This document shows positions 43,314 to 53,599 of a DNA stretch of 64,000 bases, one piece after another (positions within the stretch are counted from its first letter, which is position 1; each line of letters starts with the position of its first letter). Made by a program: the position numbers and the translations under genes. The notes under the pieces are model-generated. The model did not search any database, was not told the DNA's origin, and was given only the letters and a program-made list of their open reading frames with translations. Origin of the DNA: EW11 sp035765635 (lineage in GTDB: Bacteria; Verrucomicrobiota; Verrucomicrobiia; Opitutales; Opitutaceae); contig DASTWZ010000023.1 of assembly GCA_035765635.1 (NCBI GenBank), positions 1 through 64,000 of the forward strand, in the 5' to 3' direction.

Positions 43314-43752
43314 CCCACGAATCACACGAATCACACCAATGAAAGAATTAATTCTGGGGGAGGAGTGTTATCAGATTATCGGGGCCTGCTTTGAAGTTTA
43401 TCGCGAGAAAGGGTGCGGATTTTTAGAGGCCGTCTTTCATGAGTGTCTGGAACTAGAATTCCGCAGCCGAAACATTCCCTACGAATCCAAGGTTGGTCTC
43501 GTGTTGAAATACAAAGGGCAGGAGCTGAAGCAGCGCTATTTCGCCGATTTTGTCTGCTTCGGCAAAGTCCTGTTGGAAATCAAAGCCGCTCAAGATTTGG
43601 CCCCCGAACATTGCTCGCAGGTATTGAACTATCTCAACGCGACAGGTCTCAAACTAGGTTTGCTCGTCAATTTCGGCCACTTCCCGGCACTTCAATGGAA
43701 ACGAGTCGTTCTCTAATCGTCTGCTTTTCGTGTGTTTCGTGTGATTCGTGGG
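43314..43752 (+). mobile_element. Putative mobile unit: GxxExxY gene between CCCACGAATCACACGAA inverted ends
   Basis: The left end begins CCCACGAATCACACGAATCACAC (first 17 bases identical to repeats A-D) and the right end is TTCGTGTGATTCGTGGG, its exact inverse over 17 bases. In copies A, C and D the space between such ends holds only the CACGGAA palindrome; here it is filled by one gene. The unit splits the ybbA-ybbP pair and leaves both intact, ending 7 bp before the permease ATG. No transposase is encoded. Whether the unit moves by itself, by another enzyme, or by recombination between copies is unknown. Confidence 0.6.
43339..43716 (+). CDS. GxxExxY-family protein with PD-(D/E)xK-like motif
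   Basis: 125 residues, the usual family length. The name-giving motif occurs as GFLEAVF (residues 27-33), with Phe instead of the final Tyr. ADFVCFGKVLLEIKA gives D70, E80 and K82, spaced as in PD-(D/E)xK nucleases, with HCSQVLNYLNATGLKLGLLVNFG after it. The family function is not established. The ATG at 43339 lies inside the degenerate third unit of the left repeat arm, and no Shine-Dalgarno is visible. Expression may therefore depend on read-through from ybbA, 50 bp upstream. Confidence 0.85.
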   Translation: MKELILGEECYQIIGACFEVYREKGCGFLEAVFHECLELEFRSRNIPYESKVGLVLKYKGQELKQRYFADFVCFGKVLLEIKAAQDLAPEHCSQVLNYLNATGLKLGLLVNFGHFPALQWKRVVL

Positions 43753-43759
43753 CAAAAAA

Positions 43760-46297
43760 ATGAACCTTCGTTTCACGTTTGGGATGGCTTGGCGGGATTC
43801 TCGGCGGGCGCGGGGGCGGCTGTTGTTGTTCTCGTTTTCGGTGGTGCTCGGTATCGCGGCGCTGGTGGCGATCGGTTCATTCACTGCGAATCTGCGGCAG
43901 GCGATCGAGGATCAGGCGAAGACATTGCTCGGCGCTGATCTTTCGGTGGGATCACGCTCACCGCTTTCGCCAGAGGTGCAAAAGGCGCTCGACGCACTCG
44001 GCGGTGAAGAAGCCCGCGAGGTGGCGTTTGCTTCGATGGCGGTTTTCCCGACGAGCCAAAACCAAACGCGGCTGGTTTCCGCCCGCGCGGTTTCGGGCGC
44101 GTATCCGTTTTATGGAGACGTCGTGACTTTGCCGGTGGGCGTCGAGCGTGCGCCACGCGAGCCCGGCTCGGATGCCGTGCTGGTCGAAGAATCGTTGTTC
44201 ACGCTGTACGGGTTGAAAGTCGGCGACCCGGTGAAGCTCGGCCAACACACGTTTCGCGTCGCCGGCGCGCTCCACAAAATGCCGGGTGAGTCCGCCGCCG
44301 TCGCCATGCTGCAGCCGCGGATTTATTTTCCTTTGGAACGGCTGCCCGAGACAGGGCTCGCCGGACCGGGAAGCCTGCTGCGCTACCGCACGTTCGTGAA
44401 GCTTCCGCCTTCGCGTTCGGCCGAGGACATCGTCAAGGAACTGCGCGACAAATTCGGCTCGCAGCGCCTGAACTTCGACACCGTCGAGGAACGGAAACGG
44501 GAACTCGGGCAAAGTCTGAAAAACGTTTACGCGTTCCTCAGTCTCGTCGGTTTCGTTTCGCTCTTTCTCGGTGGTATCGGCGTGGCCAGTGCGGTCGCGG
44601 TGTACATCCGCGATAAAGTATCCACGGTGGCGATACTGCGCTGCCTCGGAGCCAGCGCGGCCCAGAGCTTCGCGATCTATCTCGTGCAGGGCGTCGCGTT
44701 GGGCGCGGCCGGCGCGGCGGCGGGGGCGAGTCTCGGCATCGCGGTGCAGCTCATCGTGCCGCTCGTCGTGCGGGACTTTTTGCCGTTCGAAGTTTCTTTC
44801 TTCGTTTCGTGGGCTTCCGTCGCGCAGGGAATGATCGCGGGGTTGGTGATCTGCGTGGTATTTTGCGTGATTCCGCTCCTGTCCCTGCGCCGCGTTTCGC
44901 CCCTGCTCGCGCTGCGCTCGGCTTTCATCGAGAAGGCGCGGCGCTTCGATTTTTGGGTTGGTCTGCTCTACGCGATTCTGCTCGCGAGCGTGGCGGGTTT
45001 CGCGGTTTGGCAAACGGGCAACTGGCGCGTTGGGCTCGCGTTTGCCGCGGGTTTGATCGTGACGCTCGCCGTCCTCGCCGGGGTCGCACGCGCTTTCGCG
45101 TGGGCCGCGCGCCGGCTCAATGTCCGCACCTTGCCGTACGTTTGGCGGCAGGGGATCGCCAATCTGCATCGACCAAACAATCGCACGGTTTTGCTCCTCG
45201 TCGCGTTGGGCCTCGGCACGTTTCTCCTCGTGGTTCTCGCGCTGTCTCGAGAAACGCTCCTCGCGCAGATCGGCGGCCGTGGCGCGGCCGATCGACCCAA
45301 CCTTCTTTTCTTCGATATTCAGGACGATCAAATCGAGCCGCTCGCAAAACTCTTCGCGCGCGAAGGAGCGCCGATGATCGCCCAGGCGCCCATCGTGACG
45401 ATGCGGCTGAGCCAATTGAAAGGCCGGTCCGTTCAGCAGATTCTCGACGACGCCTCGCAACACATCCCCTCGTGGACGCTGAAGCGCGAGTACCGCTCGA
45501 CGTTCCGCGACTCCCTGAGCTCGACCGAGAAAATTCTCAGCGGCGAATTCGTCTCGCACGTCGCGCCGGACGTTTCGCCGATACCGATTTCGGTCGAAGA
45601 AGGATTGGCGAAGGAAATGAAACTGGCGCTCGGCGACGAGATGATCTGGGACGTGCAAGGTGTGCCCCTGACAACGCGCGTCGCGAGCCTGCGCACCGTC
45701 GACTGGCAGCGCTTACAGCCAAATTTCTTCATCGTGTTTCCCGCCGGCGTGCTGGAATCGGCCCCAAAGACTTTCGTGGTCGCGACGCGTTGTGCGACGC
45801 CTGAAGACTCATCGCGCCTCCAGCAGCACGTCGTGCAACAGTTTCCCAATATCTCGGCGATCGATCTGGCGACGATCCTGCAGACCTTGGACAACATTTT
45901 TTCCAAAGTGGAATTCGTCGTGCGCTTCATGGCGCTGTTCACGATGGCCACCGGTTTCGTCGTGCTGGTCGGCGCCGTCATGACCGGGCGATACCAACGC
46001 GTTCGCGAATCGGTGCTGCTGCGGACGCTCGGCGCGAACCGCCGTCAATTGCTCGGCATTCAGCTCGTGGAGTACGCCATTCTCGGCGCGCTCGCCAGTG
46101 TCGCAGGAGGGGGTCTTGCCTACGTGGGAAATAGTCTGCTCGCGCGTTTTGTGTTTCATGTGCCGGTGGTTGCGCCGCCGCTGATTCTGCTTTGGTCAGC
46201 CGGCATTGTCGTCCTCCTCACGCTGGGCACCGGCGCGCTCGCCAATCGCGGAGTCACCCGGGTGCCGCCGCTCGAAGTGCTGCGGGAAGAGACGTGA
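43760..46297 (+). CDS. ybbP: ABC transporter permease, FtsX family (YbbP-like)
   Basis: This is the partner of the YbbA-like ATPase. Seen: 845 residues from the ATG at 43760 (MNLRFTFGMAWRDSRRARGR). An in-frame GTG at 43748 lies inside the repeat arm and is less likely. N-terminal helix, large periplasmic domain (LSVGSRSPLSPEV...), then three FtsX helices around 255-400, two central helices, a second periplasmic domain and a second FtsX block near 720-840. About ten membrane spans fit the YbbP/LolCE-related fold. The role is probably lipid or envelope-related export with TesA. Confidence 0.92.
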   Translation: MNLRFTFGMAWRDSRRARGRLLLFSFSVVLGIAALVAIGSFTANLRQAIEDQAKTLLGADLSVGSRSPLSPEVQKALDALGGEEAREVAFASMAVFPTSQNQTRLVSARAVSGAYPFYGDVVTLPVGVERAPREPGSDAVLVEESLFTLYGLKVGDPVKLGQHTFRVAGALHKMPGESAAVAMLQPRIYFPLERLPETGLAGPGSLLRYRTFVKLPPSRSAEDIVKELRDKFGSQRLNFDTVEERKRELGQSLKNVYAFLSLVGFVSLFLGGIGVASAVAVYIRDKVSTVAILRCLGASAAQSFAIYLVQGVALGAAGAAAGASLGIAVQLIVPLVVRDFLPFEVSFFVSWASVAQGMIAGLVICVVFCVIPLLSLRRVSPLLALRSAFIEKARRFDFWVGLLYAILLASVAGFAVWQTGNWRVGLAFAAGLIVTLAVLAGVARAFAWAARRLNVRTLPYVWRQGIANLHRPNNRTVLLLVALGLGTFLLVVLALSRETLLAQIGGRGAADRPNLLFFDIQDDQIEPLAKLFAREGAPMIAQAPIVTMRLSQLKGRSVQQILDDASQHIPSWTLKREYRSTFRDSLSSTEKILSGEFVSHVAPDVSPIPISVEEGLAKEMKLALGDEMIWDVQGVPLTTRVASLRTVDWQRLQPNFFIVFPAGVLESAPKTFVVATRCATPEDSSRLQQHVVQQFPNISAIDLATILQTLDNIFSKVEFVVRFMALFTMATGFVVLVGAVMTGRYQRVRESVLLRTLGANRRQLLGIQLVEYAILGALASVAGGGLAYVGNSLLARFVFHVPVVAPPLILLWSAGIVVLLTLGTGALANRGVTRVPPLEVLREET

Positions 46298-46355
46298 TGG
46301 AGCCGGCCTTTTGCGGCTTGTCCCCCGGTCGTCCTCCCTGATTTGTTTGCCCTTC

Positions 46356-46835
46356 ATGCCACGAAACGCCGTCACTTTTCACTACACGCTGAGGGACCCG
46401 CGCGGTCAGCTGCTGGATACATCGGCGGGCGGGGATCCGATCACGTATCTCGAGGGCGCGGGGCAGATCATCGAGGGACTCGAGGCGCGCCTGCAGAATT
46501 TACCCGCCGGCACGAAGCAGCGCATCGAAGTTCCCGCGGCGCAGGCCTACGGCGAACACGATGCTGAGCAGGTGCAGCGTGTATTGAGAGTTGTGATACC
46601 AGTAGAGGGCGAACTGAAGGCGGGCGATCAGTTCCGCGCCGGCGACGATCAGTTCGCGCCGGTCGTGACCGTGGTCGGTGTCGAAGGAGACGAGGTCTTG
46701 CTCGATGCCAACCATCCTCTGGCCGGCGTCGATTTGACGTTCGATGTTGAGATCGTCGCGGTGCGTCCCGCGACGGCGGAAGAGTTGGCCCACGGCCACG
46801 CGCACGGGGCGAACGGCAACAGCTGCGAGGCGTAA
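46356..46835 (+). CDS. SlyD-like FKBP-type peptidyl-prolyl isomerase
   Basis: Seen: 159 residues from the ATG at 46356. FKBP halves (FHYTLRDPRGQLLDTSAGGDP, then LEGAGQIIEGLEARLQNLPAG) flank an IF domain (about 70-125) with the usual AQAYGEHDAEQVQRV. The C-terminus has AHGHAHG, a short histidine-rich tail as in metal-binding SlyD. It acts as cytoplasmic isomerase and chaperone. It lies 58 bp after ybbP and 9 bp before ppgK. Confidence 0.88.
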   Translation: MPRNAVTFHYTLRDPRGQLLDTSAGGDPITYLEGAGQIIEGLEARLQNLPAGTKQRIEVPAAQAYGEHDAEQVQRVLRVVIPVEGELKAGDQFRAGDDQFAPVVTVVGVEGDEVLLDANHPLAGVDLTFDVEIVAVRPATAEELAHGHAHGANGNSCEA

Positions 46836-46844
46836 GTTTCCCGC

Positions 46845-47588
46845 ATGAAAATCCTCGGAATCGATATCGGTGGCTCCGCGTTGAAAGGCGCGCCGGTCGA
46901 CACCAAGAGCGGCAAGCTGCTCGCCGAGCGTTTTCGCATCGAGACACCCGAGGCCGTCTCGCCGAAAAAGATGGGCCAGATCGTTGCCGAGATCGCAAAG
47001 CACTTCCGGTGGAAAGGGCCGATCGGTATCGGTTTTCCCGGCGTGGTTCAGGGCGGCGTGGCGCTGACCGCGGCGAATCTCGACAAGCGCTTCGTCAAAA
47101 CCGATCTCGGGAAACTCTTTGGCAAAGCCGCGGGTTGTCCGGTGCACGTTCTGAACGATGCCGATGCCGCCGGCCTGGCCGAAATGAAATTCGGAGCCGG
47201 CAGCACGCACGACGGAGTGGTCCTTCTCCTCACATTGGGAACTGGTGTCGGTTCGGCGCTTTTTTATCGCGGCGTGCTTTATCCGAATTCCGAGCTCGGC
47301 CACTTGCCGATGCACGGCGTGGACGCGGAGAAACTCGTCGCCGCCTCGATCCGCACCGAGCAGGATCTTTCGTGGAAACACTGGGGCAAGAAACTCGACG
47401 AATACCTCGGCATTCTCGAAAAAGTCCTTTGGCCCGAACTGATCATCCTCGGCGGGGGCATCAGCGCGAAGAGCGACAAATTCTTCAAATATCTGAAGCG
47501 TCGCACTCCGATCGTCGCGGCCAGTTTTCAGAACGAGGCGGGCATTGTCGGCGCCGCGATGGCGGCCGCAGACAATCTGAAAAAATAA
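46845..47588 (+). CDS. ppgK: Polyphosphate glucokinase (ROK family)
   Basis: It phosphorylates glucose, using polyphosphate or ATP. Seen: 247 residues. GIDIGGSALKGAPVD is the phosphate loop wording of PpgK. The pattern GIGFPGVVQGG, the catalytic aspartate in LNDADAAGLAE and LTLGTGVGSALF complete the ROK fold. The ROK zinc motif is missing, as is usual for PpgK. It starts 9 bp after the SlyD-like gene and probably shares its transcript. Confidence 0.9.
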   Translation: MKILGIDIGGSALKGAPVDTKSGKLLAERFRIETPEAVSPKKMGQIVAEIAKHFRWKGPIGIGFPGVVQGGVALTAANLDKRFVKTDLGKLFGKAAGCPVHVLNDADAAGLAEMKFGAGSTHDGVVLLLTLGTGVGSALFYRGVLYPNSELGHLPMHGVDAEKLVAASIRTEQDLSWKHWGKKLDEYLGILEKVLWPELIILGGGISAKSDKFFKYLKRRTPIVAASFQNEAGIVGAAMAAADNLKK

Positions 47589-47607
47589 CGTCTGCGTTGA
47601 GCCGCCG

Positions 47608-48660
47608 ATGCCGCTTTCCCTACGCATCGTCGGGCAGGGCATTGCTGGTTCTCTGCTGGCCTGGAGCGCGCTGCGCCGCGGCTGGAACGTGGAAATTCTG
47701 CAGGCGCCGGAGCAACCGTCGTCCTCGCGCGTCGCCGCCGGTATCATAAATCCCATTACAGGCCAGCGGTGGGTGAAAAGCTGGCGAATCGACGAATTGC
47801 TGCCCGTCGCGCTCGAGTTATACGGCGAACTCGAAGCCGATTTGGGCGTGCGAATTTTGCATCGCTATCAGTTGCGCCGGTTTTTTCGTGGCGAACGCGA
47901 GCGCAGGATCGCCGAGCAGAAACGCGCGACGGGCGAACTCGCGCCTTACGTGGTTTCTGCCGACGCCGAGGGTCTTTGGATCGAGCCGGCATTTCGCGTC
48001 GATCTCGCTGTAGTGGTTTCGACTCTGCGCGAGCGCTGGCTGCGCGACGGGCAACTGCGTTTTGTTGCCCAAACAAGGGACGAGACTCCTGGCGCGAATC
48101 ACCGCGCGGCGGACATACTCGAGGATTTCGATGGGCTCACGATTTGGTGCCGAGGGGCGGCGGAACTCATGAGCCCGCGCTTTGCCTTTGCCCAAATGTC
48201 CCTCGCGAAAGGCGAAATTCTCTCCGTCGAAAGCCCTGCCGTTAGCTCCGATGTGATCCTGAACTCAGGTCATTGGCTCGTCCCGACGGGCTCTGGACAG
48301 GCCCGTGTGGGCGCCACCTACACCCCATTTGCTCCAGAAAATGCCTCGCCCGGCAGCCCGCCCTCGAGCCTCCCGGAGCTTTGCATCACGGCGGAAGCCC
48401 GCGAGACGCTCGCCGCTTCAGGCCGGCGTTTTCTGGGTTCGGATTTCCGGATCATCGGGCAGGAAGTCGGCTGGCGGGTCGTCACCCGCGACAAACACCC
48501 CGTGGTTGGCCGCCACCCTCGTGACCCGCGCCATGGTATCCTCAACGGCCTCGGCTCGAAGGGTGCCCTCCTGACGCCCTATCTTGCCCACCAATGGTGC
48601 GCACATCTCGCGACCGGAGCCGCATTCGATCGGTCGGTTGACCTGGGCCGTTTCGTTTGA
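47608..48660 (+). CDS. FAD-dependent amino-acid oxidase-like (DAO) protein
   Basis: Seen: 350 residues. The N-terminal dinucleotide motif RIVGQGIAGSLLAWSALRRG, then SRVAAGIINPITGQR. The C-terminal GWRVVTRDKHPVVGRHP and ILNGLGSKGALLTPYLAHQW are the second FAD-binding strand of the DAO family. It is close to the FAD oxidoreductases of the MnmC/glycine oxidase group but lacks the methyltransferase domain. The substrate is unknown. It is the last gene of the slyD-ppgK run. Confidence 0.82.
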   Translation: MPLSLRIVGQGIAGSLLAWSALRRGWNVEILQAPEQPSSSRVAAGIINPITGQRWVKSWRIDELLPVALELYGELEADLGVRILHRYQLRRFFRGERERRIAEQKRATGELAPYVVSADAEGLWIEPAFRVDLAVVVSTLRERWLRDGQLRFVAQTRDETPGANHRAADILEDFDGLTIWCRGAAELMSPRFAFAQMSLAKGEILSVESPAVSSDVILNSGHWLVPTGSGQARVGATYTPFAPENASPGSPPSSLPELCITAEARETLAASGRRFLGSDFRIIGQEVGWRVVTRDKHPVVGRHPRDPRHGILNGLGSKGALLTPYLAHQWCAHLATGAAFDRSVDLGRFV

Positions 48661-48918
48661 GCACGGTATAAGAGATAGCCGCGAGGCGACCGCTGGTCTT
48701 GGCGTTCCTTCCGCTGGTCCAAAACCAGCTGTAACTTTCGTCCCGGTGTCGTGTTTCTAACGCATGCCAAAGCAAGCAGGGTTGGATTTTTTTGTTGGTG
48801 CGCACTCGGCGCAGACTCATTTTAGCGCCCAACACAAGACGCGGCGAGGCTCAGCTCGAGAGCAGCTTGCATCACCCCTCGCGCCCTCGTACCTCTGAAA
48901 CTTCCGATTCTCCGACCT

Positions 48919-50307
48919 ATGTCTCAATCCGCCCCGACCCCTGCAACGCGCACGGCTTCGTCGCGCCCACTTCCCGCTCCGCGGAAAAAATCGCGCAAGC
49001 TTTTATACATCATTATCGGCGTCGTCTTGGTCGTAGGCTTGGCCGTCGCAGCCGCGATGAAGAACAAAGGCCGAGAAGAAATCGTCGCCGTCACGACGGA
49101 CAAGGCTGTCACGAAAACGATCACGCAGCTCGTCTCCGCCACCGGCAAAATTCAGCCCGAGAAAGAAGTTAAAATTTCTCCGGAGGTCGCCGGCGAAATC
49201 ATCTACATGCCGCTGAAAGAGGGCGCCTCCGTGCACAAGGGCGACCTGCTGCTGAAGATCAAACCGGACTACTACAAGTCGGTCGTCGAACAGCAGGAAG
49301 CTGCGCTCGCTTCGGCGAAGGCCGAAAGCATCGACGCGAAATCGCGCCTGCAAAAAGCCGAGGAGGATTTCAAACGCAGCCAGGACTTGTTTAACCGAAA
49401 GCTGATTTCCGACTCCGACTACACGACCGCGAAGAGCGCCTACGAAGTCGCCGTCGCGAACGAGGACAACATGCTCGCGCAGATTCGCCGCGCGGAAGGT
49501 TTGCTGAAACAGGCCCGCGACCAGTTGGAGAAGTGCACGATCTTTGCTCCGATGGACGGCACGATCAGCTCGCGCACCAGTGAGGAAGGCGAACGCGTCG
49601 TCGCCCAAGGCCAGTTCACCGGTACGGAAGTCATGCGCGTGGCCGACCTCACCAATATGGAGGTGCGCGCCAACGTGAATGAAAACGACGTGGTCAACGT
49701 GAAGATCGGCGACGTCACTCGCATTTCGATCGATGCCTACCCGAATCGCAAATTCACCGGCGTCGTCACGCAGATCGCCAGCACCGCGAAAACCTCTGGC
49801 GCGAACACGCAGGAAGAAGTCACGAATTTCGAAGTGCGCGTGAAGATTCAGGATGCCGGCGTGCCGCTCCGCCCGGGCATGAGCGCCAACGTCGACGTGG
49901 AAACCCAGACGGTGCACGATGTAGTGGCGATCCCAATACAGTCCGTGACCGTCCGTTCGAAGGTCGACAACAAGACCGTCGAGCAACTCGCGATGGAAAC
50001 AGAAGCCAAGAAGTCCGAGGGCAAGGGCGAAGGCGCGGCGACGGCCATCAACGAGAAGAAACAACGCGACGCCGAAAAAGCCGCGCGCGACAGCTTGCAA
50101 CGCGTCGTCTTCGTTCGGGAAGGCGATCACGTGAAACAAGTGCCGGTAGAAACAGGCATCGCGGACAACACGCACATCGAAATCAAGTCGGGCGTGAAAG
50201 CCGGCGACGAGGTCGTCACGGGCAACTTCAGCGTGATCACCCGCAAGCTGAAGGATGGCATGAAGGTGAAAACCGATATGCCGAAGCCCGGCGCCAAGAA
50301 GAGCTAA
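48919..50307 (+). CDS. macA: Periplasmic adaptor of a MacAB-type exporter
   Basis: The membrane-fusion protein links the ABC permease to an outer-membrane channel. Seen: 462 residues. Inner-membrane anchor about 34-55 (LLYIIIGVVLVVGLAVAA). Lipoyl half EVAGEIIYMPLKEGASVHKGD, an alpha-hairpin coiled coil about 125-205 (QEAALASAKAESIDAKSRL...), the second lipoyl half CTIFAPMDGTISSR, a beta-barrel and a Lys/Glu-rich extra loop near 350-385. A 20-bp gap leads to the ATPase gene, so this is the first gene of a four-gene operon. Confidence 0.93.
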   Translation: MSQSAPTPATRTASSRPLPAPRKKSRKLLYIIIGVVLVVGLAVAAAMKNKGREEIVAVTTDKAVTKTITQLVSATGKIQPEKEVKISPEVAGEIIYMPLKEGASVHKGDLLLKIKPDYYKSVVEQQEAALASAKAESIDAKSRLQKAEEDFKRSQDLFNRKLISDSDYTTAKSAYEVAVANEDNMLAQIRRAEGLLKQARDQLEKCTIFAPMDGTISSRTSEEGERVVAQGQFTGTEVMRVADLTNMEVRANVNENDVVNVKIGDVTRISIDAYPNRKFTGVVTQIASTAKTSGANTQEEVTNFEVRVKIQDAGVPLRPGMSANVDVETQTVHDVVAIPIQSVTVRSKVDNKTVEQLAMETEAKKSEGKGEGAATAINEKKQRDAEKAARDSLQRVVFVREGDHVKQVPVETGIADNTHIEIKSGVKAGDEVVTGNFSVITRKLKDGMKVKTDMPKPGAKKS

Positions 50308-50327
50308 GCCAGCCGAGCTGATCGAAC

Positions 50328-51062
50328 ATGCATCCGACTGCTCCAGCTCCGATTCTCCGGCCTTATCGAACGCCCGGCGAACTCGTCATCGAAATCGACG
50401 GCGTGACCAAGCTCTACCGCATGGGATCGGAGACGATCCATGCACTGCGCGGCGTCGCGTTGAAGATTCATCGCAACGAATATCTCGCGGTCATGGGACC
50501 CTCCGGCAGCGGCAAGTCCACCCTCATGAACATGCTGGGCTGCCTCGATACGCCGACGGCCGGCCACTACGAATTCAACCGCAAGAGCGTCGCGCACATG
50601 TCGGACGATGAACTCGCCGACATTCGCAACCGGGAAATCGGCTTCGTCTTCCAGACGTTCAACCTGCTGCCCCGCTCGACCGCCCTGCACAATGTCGAGC
50701 TGCCGTTGATCTATGCCGGCGTTAGAGCGCATGAGCGCCGCGAAAAAGCGCTGAGAGCGCTGGAAAATGTAGGCCTCGCCAACCGCATTCATCACAAGCC
50801 CAACGAGCTTTCCGGCGGTCAGCGGCAGCGCGTGGCGATTGCGCGCGCGCTCGTGAATTCGCCCTCGATCATCCTCGCTGACGAGCCGACGGGTAATCTC
50901 GATTCCAAAACGGGCGTCGAAATCATGGCGCTCTTCGAAGACCTCTACGCCCAAGGCAATACCCTGATCGTCGTCACCCACGAAGAAGACATCGCCCGCC
51001 ACGCCCGGCGGATTGTCCGCTTGCGCGACGGACTGATCGAGAGCGACGAGCGCGTCGACTGA
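50328..51062 (+). CDS. ABC transporter ATP-binding protein (MacB-type, stand-alone)
   Basis: Seen: 244 residues from the ATG at 50328. Walker A GPSGSGKST, Q-loop VFQTFNLLPRSTAL, signature LSGGQRQRVAIARALVN, Walker B IILADEPTGNLD and switch THEED. In E. coli MacB the ATPase and permease are one chain; here they are separate, as in many verrucomicrobia and bacteroidetes. It stands between the adaptor and two permeases in one operon. Confidence 0.93.
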   Translation: MHPTAPAPILRPYRTPGELVIEIDGVTKLYRMGSETIHALRGVALKIHRNEYLAVMGPSGSGKSTLMNMLGCLDTPTAGHYEFNRKSVAHMSDDELADIRNREIGFVFQTFNLLPRSTALHNVELPLIYAGVRAHERREKALRALENVGLANRIHHKPNELSGGQRQRVAIARALVNSPSIILADEPTGNLDSKTGVEIMALFEDLYAQGNTLIVVTHEEDIARHARRIVRLRDGLIESDERVD

Positions 51063-51078
51063 GTAAATCCCGCGAGCC

Positions 51079-52322
51079 ATGAAACGGCTGATCTACGAGT
51101 TCAACGAGTCCGTGCGGATCGCTTTCGCGCAGATTCGTGCGAACAAGATGCGCTCCGCTCTCACCGCGCTCGGCGTCATCATCGGCATCGTCGCCGTGAC
51201 GTTGATGGGCACTGCGATCAACGGCATCGGCGCCGGCGTGAAAAAGAGCCTCTCCGGCTTCGGCGACGACGTGCTCTTTGTCGGCAAATGGCCCTGGACC
51301 GGCACGAACGAATGGTGGATTTACCGCAACCGCCGCGAAATCAAGCCGAGTTACGCCGCTCAAATAAACGAGTACATCGCCGCGACGCCGAATACGTTCT
51401 TGAAACTCGCCGTTCCCGTCGCCCAGCGCGAAAGCACGATCGTGCGCAACGGCGCGCGCCTCGATCACATCTGGACCATGGGCACGGTCGCGGAATATTC
51501 GCAGACCGCGAAGAGCGATTTGCGCGAGGGCCGTTTCTTTTCCGATTTCGAAGTGCAGGCCGGGAAGAACGTGATCTTCATCGGCTTCGACGTCGCCGAC
51601 GCGTTGTTTCCCAACGAAGATCCAGTCGGGCAAACGCTGAGGGTGAAGGGTCAGCCCTTCGAAGTGATCGGCGTGGCCGCGCGCCAAGGGAGTTTCCTCG
51701 GGCTGTGGAGTTGGGATTCGATGATCGCCCTCCCGATCACGACCTATCGGCGGTATTTCACGACCAAGGAGGATGCCGAAATCCGCGTGCAGTTTCGAGC
51801 CGATCGTCCCGATGAAGCGCGCGACGAACTGCGCGGCCTTATGCGCCGCATTCGGCAACTCGATCCAGAGGTCCGCGACGATTTTGAAATCAACAGCCAG
51901 TCCACGCTCGGCGATCAGCTTGGCAAGATTCAGTTCTTCATCGGCGTCGCCGGCATGATCATTACGAGTCTTGCTCTGCTCGTGGGCGCGATTGGGATCA
52001 TGAACATCACCTATGTTTCGGTGAAAGAGCGCACGCGGGAGATCGGCACACGAAAGGCCCTCGGCGCGCGGCGCCGCACCATTCTCCTCCAATTCCTGAT
52101 CGAAGCCGTCGCGATCTGCATTGTCGGCGGAGTGATCGGAATCTCTTTCACCCTCGGCATCGCGACCGTCATCGGCATGGCGTTTCCGGCGTTCCCGGTC
52201 GTGTACTCGTTCGGACTCATTGCACTCGGCCTCGGTCTATCGATGGCGACCGGTGTGCTCAGTGGTTTCCTGCCCGCCGTGTCCGCCAGCAAACTCGATC
52301 CCGTCATCGCACTGCGCTACGA

Positions 52323-52326
<4 letters not shown>
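51079..52326 (+). CDS. ABC transporter permease, MacB_PCD/FtsX type (first copy)
   Basis: Seen: 415 residues. N-terminal membrane helix (MRSALTALGVIIGIVAVTLMG), periplasmic MacB-type domain about 60-280, then three helices with the FtsX signature (IMNITYVSVKERTREIGTRKALGARRR, ITISF...). The stop overlaps the next permease gene as ATGA. Together with the second copy it probably forms a heterodimeric permease. Substrate unknown; relatives export peptides, macrolides or lipids. Confidence 0.92.
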
Positions 52327-53549
<1,223 letters not shown>

Positions 53550-53599
53550 TCGACCGCGCGGCCGGTCTGCCTGTGACTCATTTCGGCCGTTAGGCCACC

